64,000 nt of DNA from Todiramphus chloris collaris (Eukaryota; Chordata; Aves; Coraciiformes; Alcedinidae), in contig JANVCC010000014.1 in NCBI GenBank assembly GCA_025345505.1, positions 2,033,787 through 2,097,786 of the forward strand. Direction: 5' to 3'. The position numbers and the translations under genes are program-made. Below, piece by piece: positions 1 through 12,094 of this stretch. The notes under the pieces are model-generated. The model searched no databases and was not told where the DNA came from. It saw only the letters and a list, made by a program, of their open reading frames with translations. How positions within the stretch are numbered: position 1 is the first letter of the stretch; every line of letters begins with the position of its first letter.

Positions 1-271
1 TCTTTAAGACAAGAAGGAAAACAGAATAACTCCCCAAAACCCCAACAATCCCTCACCATGTTCTTCATCCCTCACCGTGTTCTCACCACCTGCTTCTTCG
101 TGCCTGCCCCCAAGGTATCTGTGTAGCTGGCTATGGACAGTCTGGTGGGAATGAGATCCTGCAGTTGCTCCCACCACCAACACTGCAGGTGAAGGAGACC
201 CAGGTGGGTGTTGCACTCAGGGTGGCACCAGACCTCTCTGTCCTCTTTGGCTTGGTGCCTTCCCAGAATTA

Positions 272-395
272 ACAGATCACCACTAAACCATGTCCCTCAG
301 CACCACATCTCCATGGCTTTGAAACCCCTCCAGGGATGGGGACTCCACCACTACCCTGGGCAGCCTGGGACAGGCTTTAACAACCAAAAAGGGTG
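272..395 (-). mobile_element. CR1 LINE fragment, minus orientation
   Basis: Contains the recurring CR1 3'-region block (CACTAAACCATGTCCCTCAG followed by a CTCCAGGGATGGGGACTCCA block) shared with most CR1 copies here. The elements end in ATTCTATGAT-like repeats at their 3' end, so this text orientation means the element is on the minus strand. It is truncated at both ends. Confidence 0.8.
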
Positions 396-400
396 TTAAC

Positions 401-734
401 AAGAAGAAGAGACTGGCTGAGCATGGGGGGCCACGGTGCTGAACACTGAGGTTGATCCTTGCGTGGGTGATGTCTGCACTAAAGTAGAACGTGGTGTTTG
501 GTCACTGGGCTAGCAGAAAGCTCCTGAACCATATGGAACCCTGGAAGAGCTCTTGGCAGGAACTTTGTCAGACTAGTTTTTCTCTGTTTTGGGATACTTC
601 AGTCTTGTACATCCTGTTGAAATTGGCATTACTCAACAGGCAAGAGCTTTACCAAGAGAAAGTGTCTGCTTTGTTTGTCTGTTTTCGTGGTAAATGACCA
701 CACCAAATTCTGCACCATTAAGTGTGAAGAGAGT
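401..734. other. Unassigned WDR73 intron sequence
   Basis: This AT-richer stretch lies between two CR1 fragments upstream of the first visible WDR73 exon. I looked here for the missing WDR73 exon that should encode the segment before GLFSERDF and saw no match. No gene is supported. Confidence 0.5.
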
Positions 735-1161
735 TTGTGGAGGGTGTAGAGCACAAGTCTTGTGAGGAGAAGCTGAAGGACCTGGGGTTGTTCAGCCTGG
801 AGAAAAGGAGGCTCAGGGGAGATCTTCTTGCTCTCCACAACTCCCTGAAAGGAGGTTGGAGCCAGGTGGGGGTCGGTCTCCTCCCAAGGAACAAGCAATA
901 GGACAAGAGGAAACAGCCTCATGTTGCACCAGGGGAGGTTCAGGTTGGACAGGAGGAACAATTTCTTCTGCAAAAGGGCTGTCAAGGCCTGTCCCAGGCT
1001 GCCCAGGGCAGTGGTGGAGTCCCCATCCCTGGAGGGGTTTCAAAGCCATGGAGATGTGGTGCTGATGGACATGGTGTAGCGGTGACCTGGCAGTGCAGGG
1101 TTAACAGTTTGACTTGATGATTGTAAAGGTCTCTTCCAACCAAAATGATCCTATGACTCTA
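735..1161 (+). mobile_element. CR1 LINE fragment, plus orientation
   Basis: Reads from the GTCTAGAGCACAAGTCTTGTG-like block to a CCTATGACTC 3' end. It stops 27 bases before the first visible WDR73 exon, so the splice acceptor lies almost at the element's edge. Confidence 0.9.
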
Positions 1162-1188
1162 AGAAATTATGTTGTCTCTGATTTCTAG

Positions 1189-4100
1189 GGCCTATTTTCA
1201 GAGAGAGATTTCAAGGTGGAATGTGGTGGATTTTCAAACCGTCCGGTGTACAGCCTGAAGTATGTTCCAAACACCAGGTATAGCCACGAGGTCCTTCCAG
1301 GGTGTGTTGGAGGTGGACAATGGGCTTGTCTACTGAGAGCAAGCTCCTTTTCCTTGCTTGCTTCCCAGTCTAACTGATCAGTCCTCACAGCTCTGAGTTC
1401 CTGCAGGGAGTTCCTGGCCAGTTGTCCTCCCAGAACTCTTACCTTGGTCTTCAGAGAGGAGCCCTTTATTGGGGTGCTCAGCAAAACAGGATGTACCGTG
1501 CTACTGCAGCACTGAAAACTGCAGCAGTGTGTCTTGTGGAGCATCTGGTAACTGGAGCTCCTGCTGGAGAACTAGAATCCTTAGCTTCTTCCAGAAGCAA
1601 GCCTCCAGAGCTGCTGATGTCGATGCTGGCTAACCAAGGGTCCTTCTCTATCCCATCTCCGAGCAACCAAAGCCTGTGTAGCTTCCTTACTCTGCCTTTT
1701 CCATCCCTTTCTTCTGCGTTTGGTGCTGCACAGAGGTGCTCAGCTGGTAGAGTGGCATACTCATGGCTGCTGCCACCGCTCTGGGAGTCCCTGTGTGTTC
1801 AGTTTCAGAAGGTTTTATTCCTGTTGAGGATTGTAGACCCAGCAAACACACTTCCTTCTGGCTGATTCATTTCACTCATTCAGTTCTCTCCTCCTACACA
1901 AGCCCCTGCTGCTACTTTGGGGCTTTTTGCAACATTCTTAGTCTAGCACTTCTTAAAAATGTGCTACTTCAGTGCCATTGCCTGGGACTGTGTTTGCCTG
2001 GGCCGTACAGAGCACCCTGGCATGAGGAGTTCTGGGATGATGGTCCTTATGGCCCCTTCTCTGCTCCAAGCAGAGGCAAGAGTCATTGAATCAGAATTGT
2101 TCCAGTTGGAAAACACCTTTTAGATCATCGAGTCCAAGCATTAACCCAGCACTGCCAGGTCACCACTAAAGCATGTCTCTCAGCCCCGCATCTCCACAGC
2201 TTTGAAACCCCTCCAGGGATGGGGACTCCACCACTGCCCTGGGCAGCCTGGGACAGGCCTTGGCAACCCTTGTGGGGAAGAAATTGTTCCTCAAGTCCAA
2301 ACTAAACCTCCCCTAGCACAACTTGCCACTTCCTCTTGTCCTGTCACTTGTTCCTTGTGAGAAGAGACTGACACCGTCCCCCTGGCTCCAGCCTCCTTTC
2401 AGGGAGCTGAGAGTGAAAAGATCTCCCCTGAGCCTCCTTTTCTGCAGGCTGAACAACCCCCAGGTCCCTCAGCTTCTCACAACACTTGTGCTCTAAACCC
2501 TTCCCCACCTTCATTGTCCTTCTCCGGGCACACTGCAGCCCCTCAATGTCCTTCTTGAAGTGAAGAGCAATAAGCTCTTGAGCACCTGCCTGGATATGTT
2601 CCTGTGTGGCATGCTCTAGGTGTTCCTCTGTTGGCAGGGGCATTGGACTCGATGGTCTCTGGAGGTCCCTTCCAACCCTTAACATTGTATGATTCTATGA
2701 CAAGGAGGAGCACAAAGAGGAGCAGCAGACCAGATTGTCCCAGGCCAGGGAAAAAGGCTTTTCTCTGCTTCTGAAGAATTTTGTGGTGTTCTTTTTGTTT
2801 CCTCAGCTTGCTGGTGACAAGTGGCCCACCAGACAGCTCCCTTCAGGTCTGGCAGGTGTCAGCAGAGGACTCTGGTAAGGGAACATTTTTCTGAGCTTGA
2901 GTAGTTTCTCAATGTAGTCTTGGCCTCAAACATCTCTAGCTTCTCCTTCTTCCTGGGTATAAAATGAGGAGAGTTCAAGTGCCAATCAGTGGGGCCTCGA
3001 GGGACTGCCTTTGTATGACAGAGATGGAGAAGGGCACAAAACAAGTGTCTACAACAATTCTGGTGGCTTGGCAAGATGTGGACTTGATTGTACAAACCTC
3101 ATAAGGGAATTTGTAGGTTTAGGCCTGTCAGAATGGCTTTTCTTTGTGAGCTCTTAGTCATACAAAAAACCTCCATAATCATATCACAGAATCCCAGTGT
3201 GGTGTGGGGGTTGAAGGGGACTGTGGAGATCATCTCGTCCAAGCCCCCTGCTCCAGCAGGGTCAGCCAGAGCAGGCTGCCCAGGATCACATTGTCCAGAG
3301 GGGTTTGGAATCTCTCCAGAGAAGGAGACTCCACAGCCTCTCTGGGCAGCCTGGGCCAGGCTCTGGCGCCCTCACAGCAAAGAAGTTTCTCCTCCTGTAC
3401 AGATGGAACCTCCTGGGTTCCAGTTTGTGACTGTTGCCCCTTGTCCTGTCACTGGGCACCACTGACAAGAGTCTGGCCCCATCCTCTTGACCCCTGCTGT
3501 TTAACTATTGATCAGCATTGATCAGATCCCCTCTCAGCCTTTTCTTCTCCAGGCTAAACAGCCCCAGGGCTCTCAGCCTTTCCTCAGCACAGAGATGCTT
3601 CAGTCCTCTCAGCATCTTTGGAGCCTCCACTGGACTCTCTCCAGTAGTTCCTTGTCTCTCCTGAACCGAGGAACCCACAACTGGACCAATACTCCTGAGG
3701 TGGCCTCCCTAGGGCAGAGTAGATGGAGAGGAGAACCTCCCTTGACCTGGTGGCCCCACTCTTCTTCATGCACCCCAGGAGACTATTGGTCTTCTTGGCT
3801 ACATGAGCACATACAGTTGTCATAATGTTCCCTTAACTCCATGGGTTAGGAACAAAGAGGTCTATACGTCATCTCTCAGGATGGACCATTAACCACCTCA
3901 GTTCTCCAAGCCTATTATCTGCCTGCTTCTAAAAAGCGTTGTCGTTGCTTTGTCCGTTCTTGTGAAATATGTTGAAACCACAAGAAAGGAAGCACAAAAT
4001 GCTCTCAGAGATTTTGTTCTTCTTAATGGAAAATAAATATTCTAATCCCCAACTTTCCACGCATTTTTCTGGATTTTCAGTGGCTTGTGGTCCATCCTTA

Positions 4101-7100
4101 CTGGTTGTGTTGGAAGGAGTGGGCTTATTCTGGGGGGGGGGGGGGGGGGGGGGGGGGGATAGTCAGGACTGGATTTCTTACTGATTTAGTAGATGACTTT
4201 TAGCTTCCCAAGCTTTGTGAAACAGCTTAATCATGTGGATTACTTGATTCCTGATGTGTTTCACAGCTGCTTCCATCTTTTTCAAACAGATGTTATTAAG
4301 TGTGTAAGTGCCATAGCTACCGAAAACGGCACCGGCCAACCTTGGGCTAAAATCGCAACCCTTTCGGCCACAGCCCCGTGGGTCCTTCATGGCTCAAGGC
4401 TCGACAGCATCCAGATTACGGAGGTCGAATCAAGGAAAACCATCTACATGGGAGGTATTCAAACTAAGTCTAAGGTCTGATTTTGGAAGGTTGGGGGTTG
4501 GGTAAAGCAAAGGAAACTGCTCAAGTGGTGGATGTTTCACCAGGTGGGTACTTCCAGATGTGTGCCCAAGAGTATAAAGATACTAGCAGCAAGAATGTTG
4601 TCTTCAGGAAACAGGTGTCATTGCTCTGGTCCACCTCCAGCTTTTCACTACTCCTGTGACAGTGATTTCTCAGCATTCTCCCCCAAATCTGTGCTCTATG
4701 AGGGCACCATGGGTGGTTTTGGTACAAAGAATCAGGTTAGAAGAGGAGTGACCCAAACCAGGGAGGTGCTGCCCACAGAGTCACATCACGTGGGGTTGAT
4801 AAAATCACTATTAGCTTCTGAGCAAGCTCTGTGTAACAGTATGATCTGTCCATGCGGATGGGAGGAGAGATCACAGCAGTCTTGTTAAACCAGCCATGCC
4901 TTGTCTGAGGCCTGGTTTGTTGGAAGTCCTGGAGACCATCATTCCCCATACATCTCATCCCCTGGTGAGGAAAATGTATGTGTATGGGTCCAGTGGCTGT
5001 AGCACAGTGTGCACAGCAAGAGGGAAGCTCTATTTGTCACTGCTTTGATGTGTCCCTGTGCACAGGGACTTGAGCAATCTGTCAGAATCTTCTGCTGGCT
5101 CTTGAACTAACTAGAAATGCTTGAAAGCCACATCCAGGGATGAAAATCTGCTTTCTCAGGTAAGATTGTATCAGCACTAGTGTGGCCAGCAGGACTAGGG
5201 CAGGGATTGTCCCCTGGACTGGGCACTGGGGAGACCATCCCTCAAATCCTGGGTTTAGTTTTGGGCCCCTGACTCCAAGAAGGACATTGAGGGGCTGGAG
5301 CATGGACAGAGAAGGGCAACAAAGCTGGGGAAGGGTCTAGAGCACAGGTCTTGTGAGGAGCGGCTGAGGGACCTGGGGTTGTTGTGCCTGGAGCAAAGGA
5401 AGCTCAGGGGAAACCTTCTCTCTCTCAACAACTCCCTGAAAGAAGATGGGAGTCAGGTGGGGGTTGGTCTCCCAAGGAACAAATAACAGGACAAGAGGAA
5501 ACAGCCTCAGGTTGCACCAGGGGAGGTTTAGGTTGGACAGGAGGAATAATTTCTTCTGCAAAAGGGTTGTCAAGGCCTGTCCCAGTCTGCCCAGGGCAGT
5601 GGTGGAGTCCCCATGCCTGGAGGGCTTTCAAAGCTGTGGAGATGTGGTGCTGAGGGACATGGTTTAGTGGTGACCTGGCAGTGTGGGGTTAATGTTTGGA
5701 CTTGATGATCTTAAACGTCTCTTCCAACCAAAATGATCCTATGACAATTGCATCAGAGAAATCATGCAAATGCCCCTCACAACATCTGAGACCTACCTCT
5801 CTTTTCTAGCCTCCAGAACCGGTGAGGAGCTCAGCGGCCTGGACTTCCTGGATTACAACACGTTGCTCTTCTGCTGCGCCAAGGGACAGCTGGTCCTGGC
5901 TGACATTCGGCAGCCACAGAGCCCTTTGGAGGCCGTGTCCGTTCCCTCGGCACCAGATGATGAGCACTGGTGCATGGGAGTCAGATGCAGAGCTGAAGGC
6001 TCTGACTCTTGCTCCCAGCCCGTGGCTTGCCTCTCGAGCGGAGGGCACCTCACCCTCACAGACGTCAGAAAAACCTTACAGCCCTTGGCCTCGGTGAAGT
6101 GCAGAGTTCCTTTTCCCAGCTCAGGTGCGGAGTTCCTGTGTGTCTCCTGGGCTCCTGCCCTGGAGGGCCACCTGTCCATTTCAGGTATGTGCTTTGAGTG
6201 GAGATCCCCTTTTCTGTATGCTTTTTTCATCTGTATTTTTATGGAGGTTCAGTTCATCTCATCTTAAACAGCCCAGTTAGGGGGTGGTTGTTCTGAGTTC
6301 CTCCTATGAACGAATCATCCTCAGCAGTTCCCTTTCTCCAACAACTGCAGAGAAGGACCTGAGAGTCCTGGTGGACAAGTTAGCCATGAGCCAAAAATGG
6401 GACATCATGGCCAAGAAGAACAGTGGTCTCCTGGTGTGCAAGAAGAAGAGTATGGCCAGTAGGCTGAGGGAGGTTCTCCTTCTCCTCTACTCTGCCCTAG
6501 GGAGTCTTGGGTCCAGTTCTGGGCTCCCTGGTTCAAGAGAGACAAGGAACTACTGGAGAGAGTCCAGTGCAGGCTCTGAAGATGCTGAGGGGGACTGGAG
6601 CATCTCTGTGCTGAGGAAAGGCTGAGAGCCCTGGGGCTTTTTAACCGGGAGAAGAAAAGGCTAAGAGGGGATCTGATCAATAGCTGAAGGGTGGGGGTCA
6701 AGAGGAAAAGTCCAGAATCTTTTCAGTGGTGCCCAGTGACAGGACAAGGGGCAACAGTCACAAACTGGAACCCAGGAGGTTCCATCTGAACAGGACAAAA
6801 TTCTTTGCTGTGAAGGTGCCAGCGCCTGTCCCAGGCTGCCCAGAGAGGCTGTGGAGTCTCCTTCTCTGGAGAGATTCCAAACCCTCCTGGGCAATGTGAT
6901 CCTGGGCAGCCTGCTGTGGGTGACCCTGCTGGAGCAGGGGGGTTGGACGAGATGACCTTTGAAGGTCCCTTCTAACCCCTACCATTCTGTGATTCTTCTG
7001 TGACTATAGAGGGGACCTGGGTATGTGCTGGGGCCCTCCCAATTCTCTCCTGGGGAAACAAAGTCCCCAAGCTCTAAGCAAACATTGTCCTCATTGTGCC

Positions 7101-8408
7101 AGTGACAGCCTGGCCACAGGGATACTTTGGTGCTAAAACCGGCTGCCTCTTGGTCAGAGCATTGTAGATTAAGGCTAGTGAATCTGCAGGCTTTTTAGAT
7201 CTGGCCTCTGCTCTCCCCAGCAGTTTGAGACATGTTCCTCCAAGGCTTGGATGATCTGCTGTCCCAATTTTCAGTCTGGGCCTCTGACCTCATTTCTGTC
7301 TGAGCACCCCTGGAATCACAGAATTATTCTGGATCGAATAGAACTTTAATATCAAGTCTAACTGGTAACCCCGCACTACCGGGTCACCACTAAACTATGT
7401 CCCTCAGCACCACATCTCCACGGCTTTGAAACCCCTCCAGGGATGGGGACTCCAACACTGCCCTGGGCAGACTGGCACAGGCCTTGACAACCCTTGCAGG
7501 GAAGAAATTGTTCCTCCTGTCTGACCTGAACCTCCCCTGGTGCAACATGAGGCCGTTTCCTCTTGTCCTGTCACTTGTTTTTTTGGAGAAGAGACCAACC
7601 CCCACCTGGCTCCAACCTCCTTTCAGGGAGCTGTTGAGAGTGAGGAGGTCTCCCCTGAGCCTCCTTTTCTGCAGGCTGAACAACCCCAGGTCCCTCAGCC
7701 GCTCCTCACAGGACTTGTGCTCTAGACCCTTCCCCAGCTTTGTTGCCCTTCTCTGGCCATGCTCCAGGCCCTCAATGTCCTTCTTGGAGTGAGGGGCCCA
7801 AAACTGAACCCAGGATCTGAGGGGCAGCCTCCTCAGTGCCCAGTCCAGGGGGATGATCCCTGCCCTCGTCCTGCTGTCCACACTAGTGCTGATCCAAGCA
7901 AGGATGCTGGTGGCCTTCTTGGCCATCTGGGCACATGCTGGCTCATCTTCAGCCAGCTGTCATCCAAGTCAACAAGGTCCTTTTCTGCTTGTCATTTCCA
8001 GCCTCTCTGCCCCAAGCGTGGAATGTTGCACGTGGTTGTTCTGACGCAAGGGCAGGACCTGGCCCTTGGCCTTGTTGAACCTCATGTTGTGCCCTGCAGG
8101 GAGATGAACATGAGCTCAACAACACCAGAACAAAGCAATTTTTCTGCAGTCTCTCCAATTCTCTTTAAGGTTTTGATGGGACCGTGCATGTGTACAACAC
8201 ACAGAGCTGGGACAGCTCTGGTGGGGAAGCAGAGCCAATCTTTGTTCACAAAGGCCACATGTTTGGCGGAGCGGGCAGCAGCGGAGACCCTCCACTGGTC
8301 ACAGCGCACACGTGGCACCCTCAGAAACCAAGAACATTACTGTCAGCAGCAAGCGACGGTTCCTTGCACGTTTGGGACTGGGTTCAGCCTTGTGGCAAGT
8401 GTGGGTAG
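1189..8408 (+). CDS. WDR73: WD repeat-containing protein 73, 3' five coding exons (5' partial)
   Basis: Coding exons are 1189-1277, 2807-2874, 4290-4454, 5810-6184 and 8170-8408 (stop TAG 8406-8408). All have AG/GT borders and the phases join without a frameshift, giving 936 nt (311 codons plus stop). The predicted protein follows human WDR73 closely: [17 protein letters not shown] in the first exon, [11 protein letters not shown] in the second, [14 protein letters not shown] in the third, [15 protein letters not shown] in the fourth, and [18 protein letters not shown] with terminal LHVWDWV in the fifth. Human WDR73 is about 378 residues, so about 66 N-terminal residues are missing; their exons lie before base 1. 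WDR73 is a WD40 beta-propeller protein linked to microtubules, the nuclear envelope and neuronal and podocyte development. The exons are small islands between CR1 insertions. The gene is convergent with ARRB1. Identity is certain; the extreme C-terminus (CGKCG) differs from human. Confidence 0.95.
2086..2597 (-). mobile_element. CR1 LINE fragment, minus orientation
   Basis: Starts with a TCATTGAATCAGAATTG-type 3' terminus (minus text) and runs through the same 3'-region blocks as the other copies. It abuts an oppositely oriented CR1 tail at 2598-2700. Confidence 0.9.
2598..2700 (+). mobile_element. CR1-like 3' tail, plus orientation
   Basis: Short fragment with a GGACTCGATGGTCTCTGGAG block, CCTTCCAACCC and a terminal GATTCTATGA, the typical CR1 3' end. 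It faces the copy at 2086-2597, so the two are probably nested or adjacent independent insertions. Confidence 0.75.
3183..3835 (-). mobile_element. CR1 LINE fragment, minus orientation, second subfamily
   Basis: Starts ATCACAGAATCCCAG and carries blocks absent from the other subfamily (CTGCCCAGGATCACATTGTC, GAAACTTCTTTGCTGTGAGG-like in reverse). The same subfamily is found at 6340-7003 and 12095-12305 in plus orientation. Confidence 0.85.
4132..4158. repeat. Poly-G tract of 27 Gs
   Basis: Uninterrupted G homopolymer in a WDR73 intron, 131 bases before exon 4290-4454. Such a run can form G-quadruplexes and is length-unstable in sequencing, so its exact length is uncertain. Confidence 0.9.
5160..5745 (+). 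mobile_element. CR1 LINE fragment, plus orientation
   Basis: Starts within a region shared with other copies (ATCAGCACTAGTGTGGCCAG) and ends CCTATGACA. It finishes about 65 bases before the acceptor of WDR73 exon 5810-6184. Confidence 0.9.
6340..7003 (+). mobile_element. CR1 LINE fragment, plus orientation, second subfamily
   Basis: Begins with the GAGAAGGACCTGAGAGTCCT block and ends CATTCTGTGATTCTTCTGTG. It encodes a short shadow of the CR1 ORF2 3' region but has no intact long reading frame. Confidence 0.9.
7314..8105 (-). mobile_element. CR1 LINE fragment, minus orientation, longest here
   Basis: Starts AATCACAGAATTATTCTGG and extends to the GGCCTTGTTGAACCTCATG block that precedes the usual 3' blocks in CR1 ORF2. 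It ends 64 bases before the last WDR73 exon. A broken open frame of about 180 codons is the degraded C-terminal part of the CR1 polyprotein, not a host gene. Confidence 0.9.
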
Positions 8409-8565
8409 ATAGTACTTTCAGCGAGATGTGGTGCGTTTCCTGTCTTCTGTTCTATTTTGCGTAGGCTGCAAGTTTCACAGAGATAATGTTTGGAGACAGT
8501 TGCAGTGAACAGAGCCAACCGTAAAAAGTTGTATTTTAATAAAGTAAGAATTTTTAGGTTGTGTT
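8409..8565 (+). other. WDR73: WDR73 3' UTR with polyadenylation signal AATAAA (8538-8543)
   Basis: The only canonical AATAAA shortly after the WDR73 stop is at 8538-8543, 130 bases downstream, followed by a T-rich GT-rich stretch suitable as a downstream element. Cleavage is expected near 8555-8570. The end coordinate is an estimate. Confidence 0.7.
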
Positions 8566-8694
8566 CTTTTCTTTCGCGTACCAGCCTTCAAGCAATAGTT
8601 GTAACTGCAGAGTAGCTCTGGTCACGTCCACTAGCAGAGACCATCCTGACATCATTTTATTGTAGACCTCTGTTGTGTCTGCACCATAATTTTC

Positions 8695-8955
8695 ATAGAA
8701 TCGTCAGATTGTTTTGGTTGAAAGAGACATTTAAGGTCATCTAATCCAAACCTTAACCCAGCACTGCCAGGTCACCACTAAACCATGTCCCTCAGCACCA
8801 CAGCTCCACAGCTTTGAAACCCCTCCAGGGATGGGGACTCCACCATCACCCTGGGCAGCCTGGGACAGGCCTTGAAAACAGTTTCAGGGAAGAAATTGTT
8901 CTTCACGTCCAACCTAAACCTTTTCTGGTGCAACTTTAGGCTGTTTCAGAAGGAA
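8695..8955 (-). mobile_element. CR1 LINE fragment, minus orientation
   Basis: Starts TCATAGAATCGTCAG and carries the CACTAAACCATGTCCCTCAG block, truncated after about 260 bases. Lies just beyond the WDR73 3' end. Confidence 0.9.
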
Positions 8956-11635
8956 ACAGACAAAAACCATGAGCACAGTTGGAGGAAATGGGCGATTCTG
9001 TGGCATTTTTAACCCGCTGTTTCCAGGCCTGCAGCACTGGGGGGTAGGGAGGGCAGGGAGGGAAGGCTCCACACCCCATGGGGTGTTGTCTTTTTGTCAT
9101 GTGCATGTGTCGTGAGCAGGGGCCTCTTCTCAGGAAGCTGCAGTGCAAACGCAGCCTTTTTGTAGCCTGCAAAATGGAACAGGAACAACCTTTTCAACCC
9201 CCAGCCTGCGACAAGCTTTGCCCTCCCCCTGCTTAACCGGAGAGTGTCCAGCTGAAGACAAGGCCTTGGTATCTATTTGGCTCTCCTCCCACCAACTGAA
9301 AGTTTAAATTTGATCGAGCTAACGTGATTTCCTGGGCCTGAGGAAGCCAGGAGATGACTCTTTCAATGCCTACGCTAATACCAAGGTGTTATTTGGGGGG
9401 TAGTGAGGGTGGGGAATATCTGCTCCTTATCCTGAGCACAAAAACCAACAGGATTTATTAAGGAGCTGAGGAGAAAGTGGGGCAGGGGGTGCTTGCCCAC
9501 AAAGAGGGGGACCCCAGCTTGCTTTGGCACTGGAGCTCCCTTGTGATGGAGCACAGGCGCTGCCAGGCTGTGTCCCCCCTGTCCACCACCCCAACCCCCA
9601 GTGTTTGCTGTCCCAGCATGCTCCTTAAGTGCCTTTCCACTGCTCTTTCTCGAGTCGGGAACTGCCGCTCTGCTTCCTTCAAGAGGAGGAGAAGCTTTTT
9701 CTGGGTGCAGGGGGAGTGAGTGGGGATGAAGGTTGTACTCGGGGCGCTCAGAGCGGCTGGAGAAGCCTTGGCGCTGGGAATGCTGTGTGCTGAACCGCGC
9801 CGTGTCATGGCAACAGCCATTTAAGGCTGAAACCTGCTCCCATCTGCACGATAACAATAACCCAGGGAAGCTCCGTGCTGCTTGCTTCACAAGTCTCCTC
9901 CCAGAGCAAGCTTCTTCAGCTACTCACCCAAAACCTCTCCCTGCCAACGTGTGAAATGGGGGACTGTGTCCTGCCGGACGCCTGTGTCACCACCAGCAGT
10001 GCCTGTTGCTGTACCAGCGAAGAAATAAAAGCCTGTTTGAACCCAGGAGGAGCTGAACACTCGTGCAGGAACATGCCTGGTCCTCATTCCCACCCCTGGA
10101 GGGTCTTGAGCAAAACCAGTCCATCTCTGCCAATGTCAAACAGGTGTGAATGGGTTCCAGCAAGGGGTCTGGGAGGATTTCAGCCCAAGGGAGGGGCTCT
10201 CCAGTCTCTCCATCTGCTGTTGAGTGTGTTCCTGCCTGCTGTGGAAGAGCACAACGTGCCCTTCCCGTGCATCAAGGTTTCCCGGTTTCATGAGTTTAGG
10301 AGGTGGCTTTTCTGTCCCAAAGCCAGTATCAGGTGCAGCCCCAGGAAGGGCAGTGTGTGGCTGACAGGTACACAGACATGGAAGGTTTCCCACATGGGAT
10401 CCTGGCACTCAAGGTATCTGTTTTGAGCACCCCTGGGTGTGGGAGTTGAGGGAAACTGCAGCTTCTCTCAGCTCCTCCACAACACACAGCCTTTAGATGG
10501 AAACTAGGGTGAGGGTCTGGCCTTGGAGGAGGTGGGCTCTGAGGAAACCAGACCTCTGCAGCCTTCCCAGCAAGCAGGCTTCATCTTCCTCACTGTCTCC
10601 TTAGCAGTGACACGGCAGTGGAGGAGCCAACAAGCAGAAGCAGCAGAGCCAAGCCAGGCCCTGTCCCACGTCACAGTGATGCAGGTAGCGTGGAGAGGAT
10701 GAGGAAGCAAATTTGGCTTCCTAGGGAAACGGGGTTTAAGCAATATCACAGTTCGTACTCATCTAAACTTCCTCTTTTTTTTTTTTTTTTTCACCAAAAT
10801 AATTTAAGTTGCCTTGTCCAGCTTGAACCAGCTTTGGCAGGGGACTGGAGATGTCCAAAATACTGAGTACTTGCAGCTGCCATAGAAAGGGATGAAGCAC
10901 AAAGAAGGGACCTCCCTTTTAATGGGACACTGGAGGATTCACACAAGGCAGTAGGATGGTCGTCCCAGAGATGCACCACATAGGATCTTCAGGCAATGTT
11001 GGTTGTGTGACTGTGGGGACCTTGGCTTTGCTGGAGCCAGATTTGCCCTTGGTGAGGAAGGGTGGGATGGCTCCTACTCCCAGCACAAATGCTGACACCA
11101 CTGGAATGGACTGATGTGCATGGTCTCTGCTTCCCCACAGCATCAGTGTGGCAAGAGGCAGCTGTGTTGGACATGCTCTTGGACATGGTATGTCCAAGCT
11201 CTGCTCTCCCTGGGACCATGGAAAGGTCCTCCCGGATCGGTATCCTCACCGAGGCACACCAAGAACTTCTCTCTCTGGTTTAAACCCAGGACAGAGTATC
11301 AGAGCTCAGGAGAGTCATGGACTAGATGTGCAGGGCTTGGGAGAGGTTTCCCAGTAGGAAGCAGATCCAGAATGGTGTTGTGGATGCTGGGCACAGTGAT
11401 TTCTCCTCCCTTGTCTGGGAGGAAAAAAGCCACAGATCTTCCTGGAGGGGTTGTCTCCCAGTTCAGGGACAGAAATGGGGTGGAGAGGTTTTATTTGGCT
11501 CACACCCCAGTCCCAACTCCTTCTGCTCCCAGGGGAGGGATATGAAGCTCATGGCAGGATTAGGTCCCAGCTGCCTGTGCACAGAGGTGGAATGGTCCAG
11601 CCCTGGAGCTGCTCTGATGCTGCTCCACAGGCAGA
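8956..11635. other. Intergenic DNA between WDR73 and ARRB1, no gene supported
   Basis: Open frames of 171 codons (minus, 9375-9890) and 183 codons (plus, 9875-10426) occur, but neither shows a recognisable domain or splice context. A canonical AATAAA lies at about 10024 on the plus strand and a T17 run near 10780. I see no gene. Confidence 0.5.
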
Positions 11636-12015
11636 GAATCATAGAATTGTATTGGTTGGAAAAGACCTTTAAGATCATCAAGCCCAACCATTAACCCAGC
11701 ACTGCCAGGTCACAACTAAACCATGTCCCTCAGCACCACATCTCCACAGCTTTGAAACCCCTGCAGGGATGGGGACTCCACCACTGCCCTGGCCAGACTG
11801 GCACAGGCCTTGACAACCCTTTGCAGAAGAAATTGTTCCTCCTGTCCAACCTAAACCTCCCCTGGTGCAACCTGAGGCTGTTTCCTCTTCTCCTGTCGCT
11901 TGTTCCTTGGGAGAAGAGACTGACCCCAACTGACTCCAACCTCCTTTCAGAGAGTTGTTGAGTAAGAAGGTCTCCCCTGAGCCTTCAGCCCCTCGATGTC
12001 CTTATTGGAGTGAGG
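11636..12015 (-). mobile_element. CR1 LINE fragment, minus orientation
   Basis: Starts GAATCATAGAATTGTATTGG and shares the standard 3' blocks. It is truncated where it meets about 80 bases of unrelated sequence, after which an opposite CR1 fragment begins. Confidence 0.9.
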
Positions 12016-12094
12016 GGAGTTTACAGAGCTTAGCAAAGTTTCTGAATTCTAAGTTCTCAGGAGATTCTAACTTCAGACTACTTATGGAAAAAAT

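Noticed and set aside
1-1188. Missing upstream WDR73 exons
   Set aside because: No segment encodes the expected N-terminal sequence with flanking splice sites; the space is CR1 fragments and unassigned intron, so these exons must lie before base 1.
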